Part shown: in pieces, positions 1 to 9,633 of the stretch
How the letters are laid out: each line of letters opens with the position of its first letter
Numbering within the stretch: the first letter of the stretch is position 1
DNA from: Vibrio bathopelagicus
GTDB taxonomy: Bacteria; Pseudomonadota; Gammaproteobacteria; Enterobacterales; Vibrionaceae
Reading direction: 5' to 3'
Assembly: GCF_014879975.1 (NCBI RefSeq)
Contig: NZ_CP062500.1
Location: 930,001-994,000 of the forward strand
DNA: 64,000 bases
Program-made: the position numbers and the translations under genes
Notes under the pieces: model-generated
Databases searched by the model: none
Told to the model about the DNA's origin: nothing
What the model saw: the letters and a program-made list of their open reading frames with translations, nothing else

Positions 1-1072
1 TATGGTGGCTAGTGCCGTGCCAGGAATGAAGACCTCGCGTATTACTGTGACCGATCAGCATGGTCGACTTCTGAGTTCCGGTTCTCAAGATCCAATGTCA
101 ACGGCTCGTCGCAAAGAGCACGAATTAGAGCGTAACCAAGAGCAAGCGTTGCGAGAGAAAATTGACTCTATTCTTATCCCTATTCTTGGTTTTGGTAATT
201 ACACCGCTCAGGTTGATATTCAACTCGACTTTAGCGCGGTAGAGCAAACAAGAAAGCGTTTTGACCCGAACACCCCAGCGACACGAAGTGAATACACGCT
301 AGAAGATTACAACAATGGTAATACAGTGGCAGGTATTCCAGGTGCTTTGAGTAATCAACCGCCTGCAGATGCTTCTATCCCTCAAGATGTTGCCCAGATG
401 AAAGACGGTGCGATGACAGGGCAAGGATCGGTTCACAAAGAAGCGACTCGAAACTTCGAACTAGATACCACCATCAGCCATGAGCGTAAGCAGAGCGGCA
501 CGGTGAATCGCCAAACAGTTTCTGTCGCAATCAAAGATCGCCAGTCGTTGAATCCAGATACAGGTGAAGTGGTACATACGCCAATCCCTGCCAGTGAAAT
601 TAATGCCATTCGTCAGGTTCTTATCGGCACCGTAGGTTTTGATGAAACTCGTGGTGACCTACTTAATGTATTGAGTATGCAGTTTGCGCCTCAAGTCACT
701 GATATCGTCGCCGATGTGCCTATTTGGGAGCATCCAAACTTTAACGATTGGGTTCGTTGGTTTGCAAGCGCGTTGGTTATTATTGTGGTGGTGTTGGTTC
801 TGGTTCGCCCAGCCATGAAGAAATTGCTTAACCCAGCTGCAGACAATGATGATCAGATGTATGGCCCTGATGGCATGCCAATCGGCGCCGATGGCGAAAC
901 CAGCCTAATTGGTGGTGATATTGAAGGTGGTGAGTTGTTCGAATTCGGTTCGAGCATTGATTTACCTAACCTTCATAAAGACGAAGATGTACTGAAAGCA
1001 GTACGTGCTCTTGTAGCGAATGAACCAGAGCTAGCAGCTCAAGTAGTTAAGAATTGGATGGCAGATGGCTAA
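1..1072 (+). CDS. fliF: FliF, flagellar MS-ring protein (3' part)
   Basis: Only the last ~356 residues are present; the reading frame is open to the window edge, so the ATG at base 2 is internal. FliF forms the MS ring in the inner membrane on which rotor and export gate assemble. Visible are the end of the second ring-building (YscJ/FliF) domain with the R-K-R-F-D-P-N stretch, a periplasmic region, a C-terminal membrane helix (about residues 248-266, VRWFASALVIIVVVLVLV) and a cytoplasmic tail ending in the FliG-binding segment (DEDVLKAVRALVANEPE). The last 8 bases overlap fliG, which indicates translational coupling. Identity is very secure from the family pattern and from the following fliG-H-I-J. 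Confidence 0.97.
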   Translation, partial: MVASAVPGMKTSRITVTDQHGRLLSSGSQDPMSTARRKEHELERNQEQALREKIDSILIPILGFGNYTAQVDIQLDFSAVEQTRKRFDPNTPATRSEYTLEDYNNGNTVAGIPGALSNQPPADASIPQDVAQMKDGAMTGQGSVHKEATRNFELDTTISHERKQSGTVNRQTVSVAIKDRQSLNPDTGEVVHTPIPASEINAIRQVLIGTVGFDETRGDLLNVLSMQFAPQVTDIVADVPIWEHPNFNDWVRWFASALVIIVVVLVLVRPAMKKLLNPAADNDDQMYGPDGMPIGADGETSLIGGDIEGGELFEFGSSIDLPNLHKDEDVLKAVRALVANEPELAAQVVKNWMADG

Positions 1073-2126
1073 CGAAATTGTTCCACAACAAGCTGAAGGC
1101 GGTGAAGTGCTTGATGTCGCTAATGTGGACATCGACTCTATATCGGGTGATGAACGCGCAGCGATCTTGTTATTGAGTCTCAATGAAGAAGATGCGGCTG
1201 GTATTATTCGTCACTTAGAGCCTAAGCAGGTGCAACGTGTGGGTAGTGCGATGGCGCGTGCCACTGACTTGTCACAAGAGAAAGTAGGTGCAGTGCATCG
1301 TGCTTTCTTAGATGATATTCAGAAGTACACCAACATCGGTATGGGCAGTGAAGACTTCATGCGTAACGCATTGGTGGCTGCTCTGGGTGAAGATAAGGCG
1401 AATAACCTTGTTGACCAGATTCTTCTGGGTACCGGTTCGAAAGGCTTGGATTCTCTTAAGTGGATGGATCCTCGTCAGGTGGCAAGTATCATCATCAACG
1501 AGCACCCTCAGATTCAAACGATTGTATTGTCTTACCTAGAAGCCGATCAGTCAGCCGAGATCTTGTCTCAGTTCCCTGAGCGTGTACGTCTAGACTTAAT
1601 GATGCGTATTGCTAACCTTGAAGAAGTTCAACCTTCAGCGCTTGCTGAACTGAACGAAATCATGGAGAAACAGTTTGCGGGTCAAGCTGGTGCTCAAGCA
1701 GCCAAAATTGGTGGCCTGAAAGCTGCGGCTGAAATCATGAACTACATGGATAACAACGTCGAAGGTGTCTTGATGGATCAAATCCGAGATCAAGACGAAG
1801 ACATGGCAACACAGATTCAAGATCTTATGTTTGTCTTTGAAAACCTTATCGAAGTTGATGACCAAGGCGTTCAACGATTGTTGCGTGATGTTCCACAAGA
1901 TATTCTTCAGAAAGCACTTAAGGGTGCCGATGAAAGTCTACGTGAGAAGATCTTCAAGAATATGTCTAAACGTGCTGCAGATATGATGAGAGACGATATT
2001 GAGGCGATGCCGCCAGTGAAAGTCTCTGAAGTGGAAGCGGCTCAGAAAGAGATCTTGGGTATTGCGAGGAAAATGGCAGACAGTGGCGAGATTATGCTAT
2101 CTGGCGGTGCCGACGAGTTCCTGTAA
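1065..2126 (+). CDS. fliG: FliG, flagellar motor switch protein
   Basis: 353 residues, the normal FliG length. FliG sits on the cytoplasmic face of the MS ring and transmits torque from the stator to the rotor. The protein has the N-terminal FliF-binding domain (ERAAILLLSLNEEDAA), the middle domain with an EHPQ motif (about residue 146), and the C-terminal torque domain with the charged helix region (LLRDVPQDILQKALKGA ... REKIFKNMSKRAADMM). The ATG lies inside fliF (8-base overlap). A terminator-like hairpin follows directly, so transcription may be partly cut before fliH. Confidence 0.98.
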   Translation: MANEIVPQQAEGGEVLDVANVDIDSISGDERAAILLLSLNEEDAAGIIRHLEPKQVQRVGSAMARATDLSQEKVGAVHRAFLDDIQKYTNIGMGSEDFMRNALVAALGEDKANNLVDQILLGTGSKGLDSLKWMDPRQVASIIINEHPQIQTIVLSYLEADQSAEILSQFPERVRLDLMMRIANLEEVQPSALAELNEIMEKQFAGQAGAQAAKIGGLKAAAEIMNYMDNNVEGVLMDQIRDQDEDMATQIQDLMFVFENLIEVDDQGVQRLLRDVPQDILQKALKGADESLREKIFKNMSKRAADMMRDDIEAMPPVKVSEVEAAQKEILGIARKMADSGEIMLSGGADEFL

Positions 2127-2138
2127 TACGAAATCTCA

Positions 2139-2167
2139 AAGCCCCACAGTGTTGGGGCTTTTCTTTA
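2139..2167 (+). terminator. Rho-independent terminator-like hairpin after fliG
   Basis: An 8-bp stem, AAGCCCCA (2139-2146) pairing with TGGGGCTT (2153-2160), with a 6-base loop, is followed by TTTCTTT. It lies 12 bases after the fliG stop, in a 122-base gap inside what is otherwise a tight flagellar operon. It could attenuate expression of fliH and the genes downstream; no GG-N10-GC promoter is visible between it and fliH. Confidence 0.75.
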
Positions 2168-2248
2168 TCCAATCTCGAAACCCGATTATTTAAGTCTAAC
2201 TCTCTGAATTTAAATAGTAGTTTGACTCACACATAGATAGGTACTGAT

Positions 2249-3049
2249 ATGTCAGGTGATAGAAAACGCGGCTTCCTTCGTCCCGATGAAGATAATACGG
2301 TTGCCCAGCCTCAAAAATGGGGGCTCCCTGATTACACTTCTGACGTGAGTAAAAATGCTAAAGAGACGGCGTTTAATTACGACCCTAGCTGGATGCCTAC
2401 GGTTGAAGAAGCCATTGAAGATGAAGAACTTGTTCTGACTGAAGAACAGATTGAACTGATCAAGCAAGGCGCTTATCAGGAAGGCCTTCATCAAGGGCAA
2501 GAAGCAGGTTTTAAGCAGGGCTACGAAAAAGGCAAAGAAGAAGGGTTTGTTGCAGGTCATGCAGAGGGCAATGAAGCCGGTAAGCTTGAAGGTGTTACTG
2601 CTGGGCAAGAATATATTCAACAACAAGTCGCGGTTTTTATGGGGCTTGCTAACCAATTCGCACAGCCGTTAGAGTTAATGAATGCTCAGGTAGAGAAGCA
2701 ATTGGTCGACATGGTGTTAACCATGGTTAAAGAAGTCGTTCATGTTGAAGTTCAAACCAATCCGCAAATCATATTAGATACCGTGAAAGAATCGGTCGAG
2801 TCATTGCCGATCTCTGGTCACGCAATCACTTTAAAACTTAACCCTGAAGATGTCGCGATTATTCGTTCTGCACATGGTGAGTCAGAACTGGAATGTCGTA
2901 ATTGGAATTTAGTGGCAGAGCCTGCACTCAACCGTGGTGATGTGCAAATTGAAGCGGGTGAGTCGAGCGTTAACTACCGCATGGAAGATCGTGTCAAAAA
3001 CGTGATTCAAAACTTCTGTGGCGCCAATCGTCATCAAGGTCATGAGTAA
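2249..3049 (+). CDS. fliH: FliH, flagellar export ATPase regulator
   Basis: 266 residues. FliH is the stator-like partner that holds the FliI ATPase at the C-ring. The N-terminal half is acidic and flexible. It is followed by a run of GxxxG-type repeats (about residues 78-125, with many G-x-x-x-G spacings such as [19 protein letters not shown]), a hallmark of FliH, and then by the C-terminal FliI-binding domain ([17 protein letters not shown]). The stop codon overlaps the fliI start (TAATG), so the pair is translationally coupled. Confidence 0.96.
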   Translation: MSGDRKRGFLRPDEDNTVAQPQKWGLPDYTSDVSKNAKETAFNYDPSWMPTVEEAIEDEELVLTEEQIELIKQGAYQEGLHQGQEAGFKQGYEKGKEEGFVAGHAEGNEAGKLEGVTAGQEYIQQQVAVFMGLANQFAQPLELMNAQVEKQLVDMVLTMVKEVVHVEVQTNPQIILDTVKESVESLPISGHAITLKLNPEDVAIIRSAHGESELECRNWNLVAEPALNRGDVQIEAGESSVNYRMEDRVKNVIQNFCGANRHQGHE

Positions 3050-4368
3050 TGCTTGAACTCGCGAATCGCCTAAGCCAATACAAAGTCGAAGGGCTGAAAT
3101 CACGACCAATTGCTTCGGGTAAGTTGGTGCGCGTTGTTGGCTTAACGCTAGAGGCGACTGGCTGTAAAGCACCCATCGGCAGCTTGTGTATGGTCGAAAC
3201 CATGTCTGGTCAGATGGAAGCTGAAGTGGTTGGCTTCTCGGGTGATAATCTGTTTTTGATGCCGAGTGAACAAATCACGGGGATCTTACCGGGTGCACGT
3301 GTCACTCCAGTGACCTCTGAAAGTGGCATTCCTGTCGGGATGGAACTGCTTGGTCGTGTGATCGATGGTGTGGGTAATCCACTCGATGGGCTGGGTCCAA
3401 TCTATACCGAGCAACGCGCTTCATTTAACGCGGAACCCATCAACCCTTTAGCTCGTAAACCTATTTCTGAGCCACTCGATGTCGGCTTGAAGGCCATCAA
3501 TGGTTTGCTTACGGTGGGTAAAGGTCAACGTATTGGTCTGTTTGCTGGCTCTGGTGTCGGTAAATCGGTCACGCTTGGCATGATGACTCGAGGCACAACG
3601 GCGCAAGTGGTTGTGGTGGGTTTGATTGGTGAACGTGGACGCGAAGTAAAAGAATTTATTGAAGAGATTCTTGGCGAAGATGGCCGTAAACGTTCGGTTG
3701 TTGTCGCAGCTCCTGCGGATTCGTCTCCACTAATGCGTTTGAAAGGCTGTCAGACAGCGTTGGCTGTTGCCGAATATTTCCGAGACCAAGGTTTAGATGT
3801 TCTGCTGTTGATGGATTCACTGACCCGTTTTGCTCAAGCACAACGTGAGATCGCTCTGTCGGTCGGTGAGCCTCCTGCAACTAAAGGTTATCCGCCATCT
3901 GTATTTGCCAAGCTTCCTGCGCTGGTGGAAAGAGCGGGTAACGGCAACGATGAACAAGGTTCGATCACCGCTTTCTTCACTGTTCTAACCGAAGGTGATG
4001 ACTTACAAGATCCTATTGCCGATGCGTCGCGAGCGATTTTGGATGGACACATCGTATTGTCCCGAGAGATGGCCGATGCGGGTCATTACCCTGCGATTGA
4101 TGTAGAGAAGTCAGTCAGTCGTGTTATGCCTCAAATTACCACTGAAGAACATGTTTTGATGTCGAAAGCGGTGCGTCAAGTACTGTCTATCTGTCGTAAG
4201 AACCAAGACTTGGTGTCGATTGGTGCCTATAAACCGGGGACTGACCCTGCGATTGATAGTGCCTTCACCCTGAAACCGAGATTGGATGAATACTTACAAC
4301 AGAAAATGAAAGAAACGGTTCCCTATGACATGTGCGTCAACATGTTGAAGCATGTGTTAGGCGGGTAA
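3049..4368 (+). CDS. fliI: FliI, flagellum-specific export ATPase
   Basis: 439 residues. This is the hexameric F1-beta-like ATPase of the flagellar type III export apparatus. Visible motifs are the Walker A GSGVGKSV (about residues 167-174), the [10 protein letters not shown] motif, Walker [18 protein letters not shown], and the conserved [14 protein letters not shown] stretch. It starts on the A of the fliH stop codon and is followed by fliJ after 22 bases. Confidence 0.98.
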   Translation: MLELANRLSQYKVEGLKSRPIASGKLVRVVGLTLEATGCKAPIGSLCMVETMSGQMEAEVVGFSGDNLFLMPSEQITGILPGARVTPVTSESGIPVGMELLGRVIDGVGNPLDGLGPIYTEQRASFNAEPINPLARKPISEPLDVGLKAINGLLTVGKGQRIGLFAGSGVGKSVTLGMMTRGTTAQVVVVGLIGERGREVKEFIEEILGEDGRKRSVVVAAPADSSPLMRLKGCQTALAVAEYFRDQGLDVLLLMDSLTRFAQAQREIALSVGEPPATKGYPPSVFAKLPALVERAGNGNDEQGSITAFFTVLTEGDDLQDPIADASRAILDGHIVLSREMADAGHYPAIDVEKSVSRVMPQITTEEHVLMSKAVRQVLSICRKNQDLVSIGAYKPGTDPAIDSAFTLKPRLDEYLQQKMKETVPYDMCVNMLKHVLGG

Positions 4369-4390
4369 GCCGTGTTGAATAAGGTCAATC

Positions 4391-4828
4391 ATGGATAACG
4401 CGTTAGAATTTCTTCTCGATCAAGCGAAAGACCAAGAGAACCAAGCTGTATTGGCGCTAAACAAAGCGAATTCTGAGTTGCAAGGTTACTACGATCAGGT
4501 CACGCAGATTGAAAAATACCGACTCGATTATTGTCAGCAATTAGTCGACCGAGGTAAAGCGGGGCTTACAGCCAGCCAATATGGTCACTTGAATCGATTC
4601 CTGACTCAGCTTGACGAAACGCTTTCCAAGCAAAGAGAAGCGGAACACCACTTTAAAAATCAGGTCGACAACTGCCAAGACTATTGGATGGAACTACGTA
4701 AAAAGCGTAAATCCTACGAGTGGTTGATGGAGAAAAAGCAGAAAGAGAAAGCCAAACTGCAAGACCAAAGAGAACAAAAACAAATGGATGAGTTCTCGAC
4801 TCTGATGTATGGCCGAAAGAAGATGTGA
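4391..4828 (+). CDS. fliJ: FliJ, flagellar export chaperone
   Basis: 145 residues, almost entirely predicted coiled coil rich in Gln, Lys and Glu (KQKEKAKLQDQREQKQMDEF), as expected for FliJ, the central stalk-like subunit that couples FliI to the export gate. Position directly after fliHI supports the call. It is the last gene before a 182-base gap that holds a probable sigma-54 promoter, so it likely ends the fliHIJ transcript. Confidence 0.95.
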   Translation: MDNALEFLLDQAKDQENQAVLALNKANSELQGYYDQVTQIEKYRLDYCQQLVDRGKAGLTASQYGHLNRFLTQLDETLSKQREAEHHFKNQVDNCQDYWMELRKKRKSYEWLMEKKQKEKAKLQDQREQKQMDEFSTLMYGRKKM

Positions 4829-4884
4829 TCTTAAGCCACGAACGATACAGGTATTGTTCGGCAGATTGTAAAATCGAAACTTAT

Positions 4885-4900
4885 AGGCATGTTTCTTGCT
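4885..4900 (+). promoter_or_regulatory. Candidate sigma-54 promoter before fliK
   Basis: AGGCATGTTTCTTGCT has the invariant GG (4886-4887) and GC (4898-4899) exactly 10 bases apart, with GGCAT and TTGCT close to the RpoN consensus. It lies 110 bases upstream of the fliK ATG in the only sizeable gap of this stretch. In Vibrio the middle flagellar genes are sigma-54 dependent with FlrA or FlrC as activator, which fits; which activator acts here cannot be read from the sequence. Confidence 0.6.
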
Positions 4901-5010
4901 CCGTTTTATATAAAATTGCGTGTTATGCCCCACAAAGGTATGAAAAACGCCCGACTTTCTTTTTGTTGCCTAGTTTGTGGCAGCAAAGCTAGTAGATAGA
5001 GCTTGTATAT

Positions 5011-7137
5011 ATGAATGTTAGTCTTTCCTCAAACTCAGCGACCAACAAAACGTCATCATTGTTGGACACCGGTTCTGCATCTCCAAAGGTAGAAGAAACC
5101 GGCGACTCAAAAGGTTTCTTTGAGTCTTTTAAAGAAGCGCTTGGCTTTGAAGAAAGTGACAGCAAAACAACAAAAGATGCTGACAGCGCCTCCAAATCTG
5201 ACGGTAAGCAAGCCTCTACTTCGGGTGATGACAGTGCATCGGTTAAATCGAGTTCAGCTGAAGCTTCTTCTGAAGTGACTAAAGGCGATGGTAGCGAACC
5301 TAAGAGCATAGACGCTGCAAGTGAAGCTCAAACTAAGCAAGCTTCTGCAAAGTTGGAGGCTGAAAAAGTGTCTAATGAAAAAGCAGTCACTGAAAAAATT
5401 GCTGCTGAACAAACGTCTGAATTAGAACCGACACTGCAAGGTACAAGCCCATCGAATCCAACCGATGACAATACACTCACCGATAAGTCACTAGCCAAAG
5501 GGGAACAACCTCAAGGTGCATCTCAAGCTAATGCTGCGATGAATGAGGGTAATAAGTTACTTGGTCAGTTGGATGAGGCAAAGAAAACACTTAATCAAAC
5601 ACCGAACGGCAAGGGCTTGCCTCAGCAAACTCAGTTAGACCAAGCTCAAGGTCATATCGCGGGCGCTTCTGTTGCAGGAGCTTCCGCTACAGGCGAAGTG
5701 GGCAAGGCGGTACAACAAGCCAATGTCGCAAATCAAGATAGTGGCTTGGACGTCGATTCTGAAATCGCAGTGCTTACCGGTGGTAAAGGCGTTTCTCAAC
5801 TGACAGATGATGAAATCCGTCAATTGATGGATAAAGGCGTTACTCCCGAACAAATCGAAGCGAGTATGAGCCGAGAACTGAGCCAAAAAAATGTGGCTAG
5901 TGATGTTGCGGCTGTTCAAGGTCAAGCAATCTCGCCAGCAGATATTGAGCTCGCAAAGCAGGTTGATGCTCATACCAAAGCGTTGAACCAATTGAATGCG
6001 CAAATCGACTCAGAACAGTCAATCGTCGATGGTCTGCTTCAAAAGCAACAAAGCGGCGCTAAGTTGTCGGTTGATGAGCAAACCGCTCTGGCTAAAGCGA
6101 CGTCTAACCTTGAAGTATTGAACCAGCAACTCATGGATGTTCAACAGCAAGCAAACGCTCTGTTAAGCCAAGCTCCGGACTTGAACGGTGTATCAGGTAA
6201 ACCAGCAGCAATTGACTGGGATAATACGGATTCGGCTGAAGCGAAAGCGCTAGCTGCAGTGGCATCGACAGCGGCTGTCGCGACGGCAGCCCAACAAGCG
6301 ACGTCACAGATGTCATCTCAAGCTGCAACTAATGCTGTTGCGGACAAGGCAACAATGTTACATGCCAATAATGCGCACGCGGCGCAACAGGCTGCCGCTC
6401 AACAGTTGGCAGCTCAGCAGGGTAATGCAGCTTCTACACAACAAGCAGCCTTGGATCCGAGTTTAACGGCGCAAAGCCTAGCAATGAATGCACCAGTAGC
6501 AGCGACTAAAGCGGGTTTAACGGATATGTTGCTCAAAGCTGGCGCTGGCACGGCCGCATTGTCCGGTCTTGGAAAGACTGGTGCTAAAGAAGACTCCAAA
6601 GATTCGACATTAGCTCAGCAGATAGCGTCTGCCGCTGGTGTTCAGGGTACTGCAACGACAGGTTCGGCTCCTACTCGAGCTGAAATTCAAGCGGCTCAAC
6701 AGGCTCCTTTGCTGCTCACTAAAGAGCTAGCCAACGAGCAAGTGGCAGAAAAAGTACAGATGATGATGTCTAAGAACCTTAAGAACTTGGACATCCGTCT
6801 CGACCCGCCAGAATTGGGTCAAATGAAAATTCGCATGACCATGAATAATGACGTGGCGAACGTGCACTTTACGGTGAGCAATCAACAAGCCAGAGATGTG
6901 ATTGAGCAGACTTTGCCACGCTTGAGAGAGATGCTTGCTCAACAAGGTATGCAACTGGCCGATTCGTCTGTCCAACAACAGAATTCTGGGCAGAGCCAAG
7001 ATAGCTATAACAATGGTGAACAACAATCAGGCTCTAACCGCACAAATGATGGGCAAGGTGATGAAAACCTTGATAACGGCAGCAATCTTGAATTGAATGT
7101 CGCATCAAAGCGTGATGGAATTAGTTATTATGCCTAG
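5011..7137 (+). CDS. fliK: FliK, flagellar hook-length control protein
   Basis: 708 residues, long for FliK but typical of Vibrio polar systems. FliK is exported during hook assembly, measures hook length and switches the export gate to filament substrates. The first ~560 residues are low complexity (Ser, Ala, Gln, Lys, Asp rich), fitting the molecular-ruler region. The conserved FliK C-terminal (Flg_hook) domain lies at about residues 563-655, with LDIRLDPPELGQMKIRM and a helix LPRLREMLAQQGM. A Gln/Asn/Gly-rich tail follows. The gene opens the fliK-to-flhB operon. The start has no strong Shine-Dalgarno, but upstream GATAGAG is plausible. Confidence 0.93.
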   Translation: MNVSLSSNSATNKTSSLLDTGSASPKVEETGDSKGFFESFKEALGFEESDSKTTKDADSASKSDGKQASTSGDDSASVKSSSAEASSEVTKGDGSEPKSIDAASEAQTKQASAKLEAEKVSNEKAVTEKIAAEQTSELEPTLQGTSPSNPTDDNTLTDKSLAKGEQPQGASQANAAMNEGNKLLGQLDEAKKTLNQTPNGKGLPQQTQLDQAQGHIAGASVAGASATGEVGKAVQQANVANQDSGLDVDSEIAVLTGGKGVSQLTDDEIRQLMDKGVTPEQIEASMSRELSQKNVASDVAAVQGQAISPADIELAKQVDAHTKALNQLNAQIDSEQSIVDGLLQKQQSGAKLSVDEQTALAKATSNLEVLNQQLMDVQQQANALLSQAPDLNGVSGKPAAIDWDNTDSAEAKALAAVASTAAVATAAQQATSQMSSQAATNAVADKATMLHANNAHAAQQAAAQQLAAQQGNAASTQQAALDPSLTAQSLAMNAPVAATKAGLTDMLLKAGAGTAALSGLGKTGAKEDSKDSTLAQQIASAAGVQGTATTGSAPTRAEIQAAQQAPLLLTKELANEQVAEKVQMMMSKNLKNLDIRLDPPELGQMKIRMTMNNDVANVHFTVSNQQARDVIEQTLPRLREMLAQQGMQLADSSVQQQNSGQSQDSYNNGEQQSGSNRTNDGQGDENLDNGSNLELNVASKRDGISYYA

Positions 7138-7190
7138 TATCAGGTTTAGATCCGTTAGTCTGTGGAAATAACAGGAAGTTAGAGAAGAAT

Positions 7191-7679
7191 ATGTTTGCAG
7201 AACAAGCCCCAGGTCAAAAGAAAAGTAAGCTACTTATAATCATAATTGCTGTCGTTGTTTTACTGCTTGCTATCGGTGCTGCTGTGTTCTTTTTCATGGG
7301 CTCTAGTGACGATGCCTCTGAATCGAAATCTCAGTCTGCTACCGCTGTAGTCGCGGTTGAACCTGTGATGTATGTTAATATTCCACAACCTTTTTTGTTC
7401 AATGTCACCGGTGACAAAAAAGATCGTCTGGTACAGATCAAAGCGCAGCTTATGGTACGAGGTAGCAAGAATGAAGACCTTGCTCGATACCACTCTCCAC
7501 TCGTTGAAAGTACATTATTGGCGACATTTGCCTCTGCAACGGTAGACCAATTGCGCTCACCAATAGGGCGAGTAGAACTTCGTGACAAGGCAACAGAAGA
7601 TATTAAAGCAAGTCTGGCTCAAGCAGTGGGTCAGCCTGTTATTGAAAAAGTGTTATTCACTGACTTCGTAATTCAATAG
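7191..7679 (+). CDS. fliL: FliL, flagellar stator-associated protein
   Basis: 162 residues with a short basic N-terminus, one membrane helix (about residues 16-36, LLIIIIAVVVLLLAIGAAVFFF), a flexible linker and a C-terminal periplasmic FliL domain (FLFNVTGDKKDRLVQIKAQLMVRG). FliL forms rings around the stator units and supports torque. It is followed after 7 bases by fliM, the usual order. Confidence 0.96.
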   Translation: MFAEQAPGQKKSKLLIIIIAVVVLLLAIGAAVFFFMGSSDDASESKSQSATAVVAVEPVMYVNIPQPFLFNVTGDKKDRLVQIKAQLMVRGSKNEDLARYHSPLVESTLLATFASATVDQLRSPIGRVELRDKATEDIKASLAQAVGQPVIEKVLFTDFVIQ

Positions 7680-7686
7680 GTAATTT

Positions 7687-8730
7687 GTGACCGATTTATT
7701 AAGCCAAGACGAAATTGATGCGCTATTACATGGTGTCGACGATGTTGAAGAAGTTGAAGATGTCTTAGAGTCCGAAAACGAGAATGCGGTTAATTTCGAC
7801 TTCTCATCTCAAGACCGAATCGTTCGTGGTCGAATGCCGACCCTTGAACTTATTAATGAGCGTTTCGCGCGTCATATGCGGATCAGCTTGTTTAATATGT
7901 TGCGAAAAACGGCTGAAGTGTCGATCAATGGCGTACAAATGATGAAATTTGGTGAGTACCAAAACACATTGTATGTGCCGACCAGTTTAAACATGGTGCG
8001 CTTCCGACCGCTAAAAGGCACGGCGCTAATCACCATGGAAGCTCGTCTTGTTTTCATTTTGGTAGAGAACTTCTTTGGTGGCGATGGACGCTTCCACGCC
8101 AAGATTGAAGGTCGTGAATTTACGCCAACTGAAAGACGAATCATCCAGCTACTGCTTAAAATTGTATTTGAAGACTACAAAGAAGCTTGGTCTCCCGTGA
8201 TGGGCGTTGAGTTTGAATACTTGGATTCAGAAGTGAACCCGAGTATGGCGAATATCGTCAGCCCAACAGAAGTGATTGTTGTGAGTTCGTTCCATATTGA
8301 GGTTGATGGCGGCGGCGGTGATTTCCACGTGGTTATGCCTTATTCCATGGTAGAACCGATTCGTGAATTGCTTGATGCGGGTGTGCAATCAGACAAGATG
8401 GAAACCGACGTTCGTTGGAGTTCGGCACTGCGTGATGAAATCATGGATGTACCGGTTAACTTCCGTGTTAATTTACTCGAGCAAGATATCTCGCTGCGTG
8501 ATTTGATGGAACTTCGTCCTGGGGATGTTATCCCGATGAATATGCCAGAGCATGCGACGATGTTTGTTGAAGAACTACCAACCTATCGTGTGAAAATGGG
8601 CCGCTCAGGTGAAAAGCTGGCCGTACAGATTTCTGAAAAAATTCAAAGACCGCACGTGGTTAAAACCGATCTCGCTTTCCTAGGTAAAGACTTGATGTCT
8701 GAACTAGAAAATAGCGATGATAACGATTAG
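7687..8730 (+). CDS. fliM: FliM, flagellar motor switch protein
   Basis: 347 residues from a GTG start. FliM forms the C-ring wall and receives phospho-CheY. The N-terminus shows the conserved CheY-P-binding peptide LSQDEIDALLHG (residues 5-16). The middle CheC-like domain carries the GGxG-type stretch FFGGDGRFHAKIEGREFTPTERR, and the C-terminal FliN-like (SpoA) domain begins near MDVPVNFRVNLLEQDISLRDL. Upstream AATAGGTAATTT gives a weak ribosome site consistent with the non-ATG start. Confidence 0.98.
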   Translation: MTDLLSQDEIDALLHGVDDVEEVEDVLESENENAVNFDFSSQDRIVRGRMPTLELINERFARHMRISLFNMLRKTAEVSINGVQMMKFGEYQNTLYVPTSLNMVRFRPLKGTALITMEARLVFILVENFFGGDGRFHAKIEGREFTPTERRIIQLLLKIVFEDYKEAWSPVMGVEFEYLDSEVNPSMANIVSPTEVIVVSSFHIEVDGGGGDFHVVMPYSMVEPIRELLDAGVQSDKMETDVRWSSALRDEIMDVPVNFRVNLLEQDISLRDLMELRPGDVIPMNMPEHATMFVEELPTYRVKMGRSGEKLAVQISEKIQRPHVVKTDLAFLGKDLMSELENSDDND

Positions 8731-8757
8731 CAAAATATAAATGTATAGGAATTGGTA

Positions 8758-9168
8758 ATGGAACCTAGTGAAGATCAAAAGCTAGCAGACGAATGGGCTG
8801 CAGCACTTGGTGAAGACCCTTCAGCACCGTCAATTGATGTTGATGATGTTCTCGCGGCACCACTGGATGAGTTAACGGATTCGTCATCGCCGATTTCTGA
8901 AGATGAGCGTCGTAAGCTGGATACCATCATGGATATCCCAGTGACCATTTCAATGGAAGTGGGCCGCTCTCAGATCAGTATCCGTAACTTACTTCAATTG
9001 AACCAAGGTTCGGTTGTTGAGCTAGACAGAATTGCTGGTGAATCATTAGATGTGATGGTAAACGGCACTTTGATCGCTCACGGCGAAGTGGTTGTCGTGA
9101 ATGACAAGTTTGGTATTCGTTTGACTGACGTGATTAGCCAAACAGAACGTATTAAGAAGCTACGTTAA
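8758..9168 (+). CDS. fliN: FliN, flagellar motor switch protein
   Basis: 136 residues from the ATG at 8758, preceded by AGGA at 8747-8750 (7-base spacing). An in-frame TTG at 8752 would add two residues but sits too near the ribosome site. An acidic N-terminus of about 60 residues is followed by the SpoA domain (IPVTISMEVGRSQISIRNLLQL ... GEVVVVNDKFGIRLTDV), which forms the base of the C-ring and docks FliH. The stop overlaps the fliO start (TAATG). Confidence 0.97.
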   Translation: MEPSEDQKLADEWAAALGEDPSAPSIDVDDVLAAPLDELTDSSSPISEDERRKLDTIMDIPVTISMEVGRSQISIRNLLQLNQGSVVELDRIAGESLDVMVNGTLIAHGEVVVVNDKFGIRLTDVISQTERIKKLR

Positions 9169-9587
9169 TGAGCCTTTCGTCTCCAAGACTAGTGGGTTTG
9201 TATCGCGGAGTCTTAGGCATCGGCCTATTGTCTATGCCTTCCATTGCCTTTGCTGCAACGCCGCCTTCTCTTGATTTAGCGACCACCTTTGGGTCGCTAA
9301 TTTTCGTTATAGCCTTCATCTTGTTTATCGCTTGGCTGCTTAAGAGAATGCAAGTGCCAACAATGTCCAACCAACAAGGCTTGTCCATTGTGAGACAGAT
9401 AGCGGTTGGGACAAAAGAACGTATTGCTATCGTTCAAGCGGGTGAGGATCAGTATTTAGTGGGTATCACTACACAATCAATTCAGCTGATCTCTAAGCTT
9501 GATAAACCACTTACTCAGGAGATGCTGGAAAAAAGCACATTCTCAAGTCAGCTTTCCCAGCTAATAAAAAAAGATGCAAACAAGTAA
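9168..9587 (+). CDS. fliO: FliO, flagellar export gate assembly factor
   Basis: 139 residues. A possible N-terminal signal-like segment ([10 protein letters not shown]) is followed by a membrane helix (about residues 41-60, [19 protein letters not shown]) and a cytoplasmic domain with the FliO pattern [30 protein letters not shown]. FliO helps assemble the FliP ring. It starts on the fliN stop codon. FliO is poorly conserved, but position between fliN and fliP makes the call firm. Confidence 0.94.
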   Translation: MSLSSPRLVGLYRGVLGIGLLSMPSIAFAATPPSLDLATTFGSLIFVIAFILFIAWLLKRMQVPTMSNQQGLSIVRQIAVGTKERIAIVQAGEDQYLVGITTQSIQLISKLDKPLTQEMLEKSTFSSQLSQLIKKDANK

Positions 9588-9633
9588 CGGACTTTTGAAC
9601 TCATCTTACTTTTGCCAAAGCGGAGCTTTTCGA

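Noticed and set aside
2252..2656. A 134-residue minus-strand frame opposite fliH
   Set aside because: It is a Phe/Leu-rich shadow of the Glu/Lys-rich fliH coding sequence, with no independent support.
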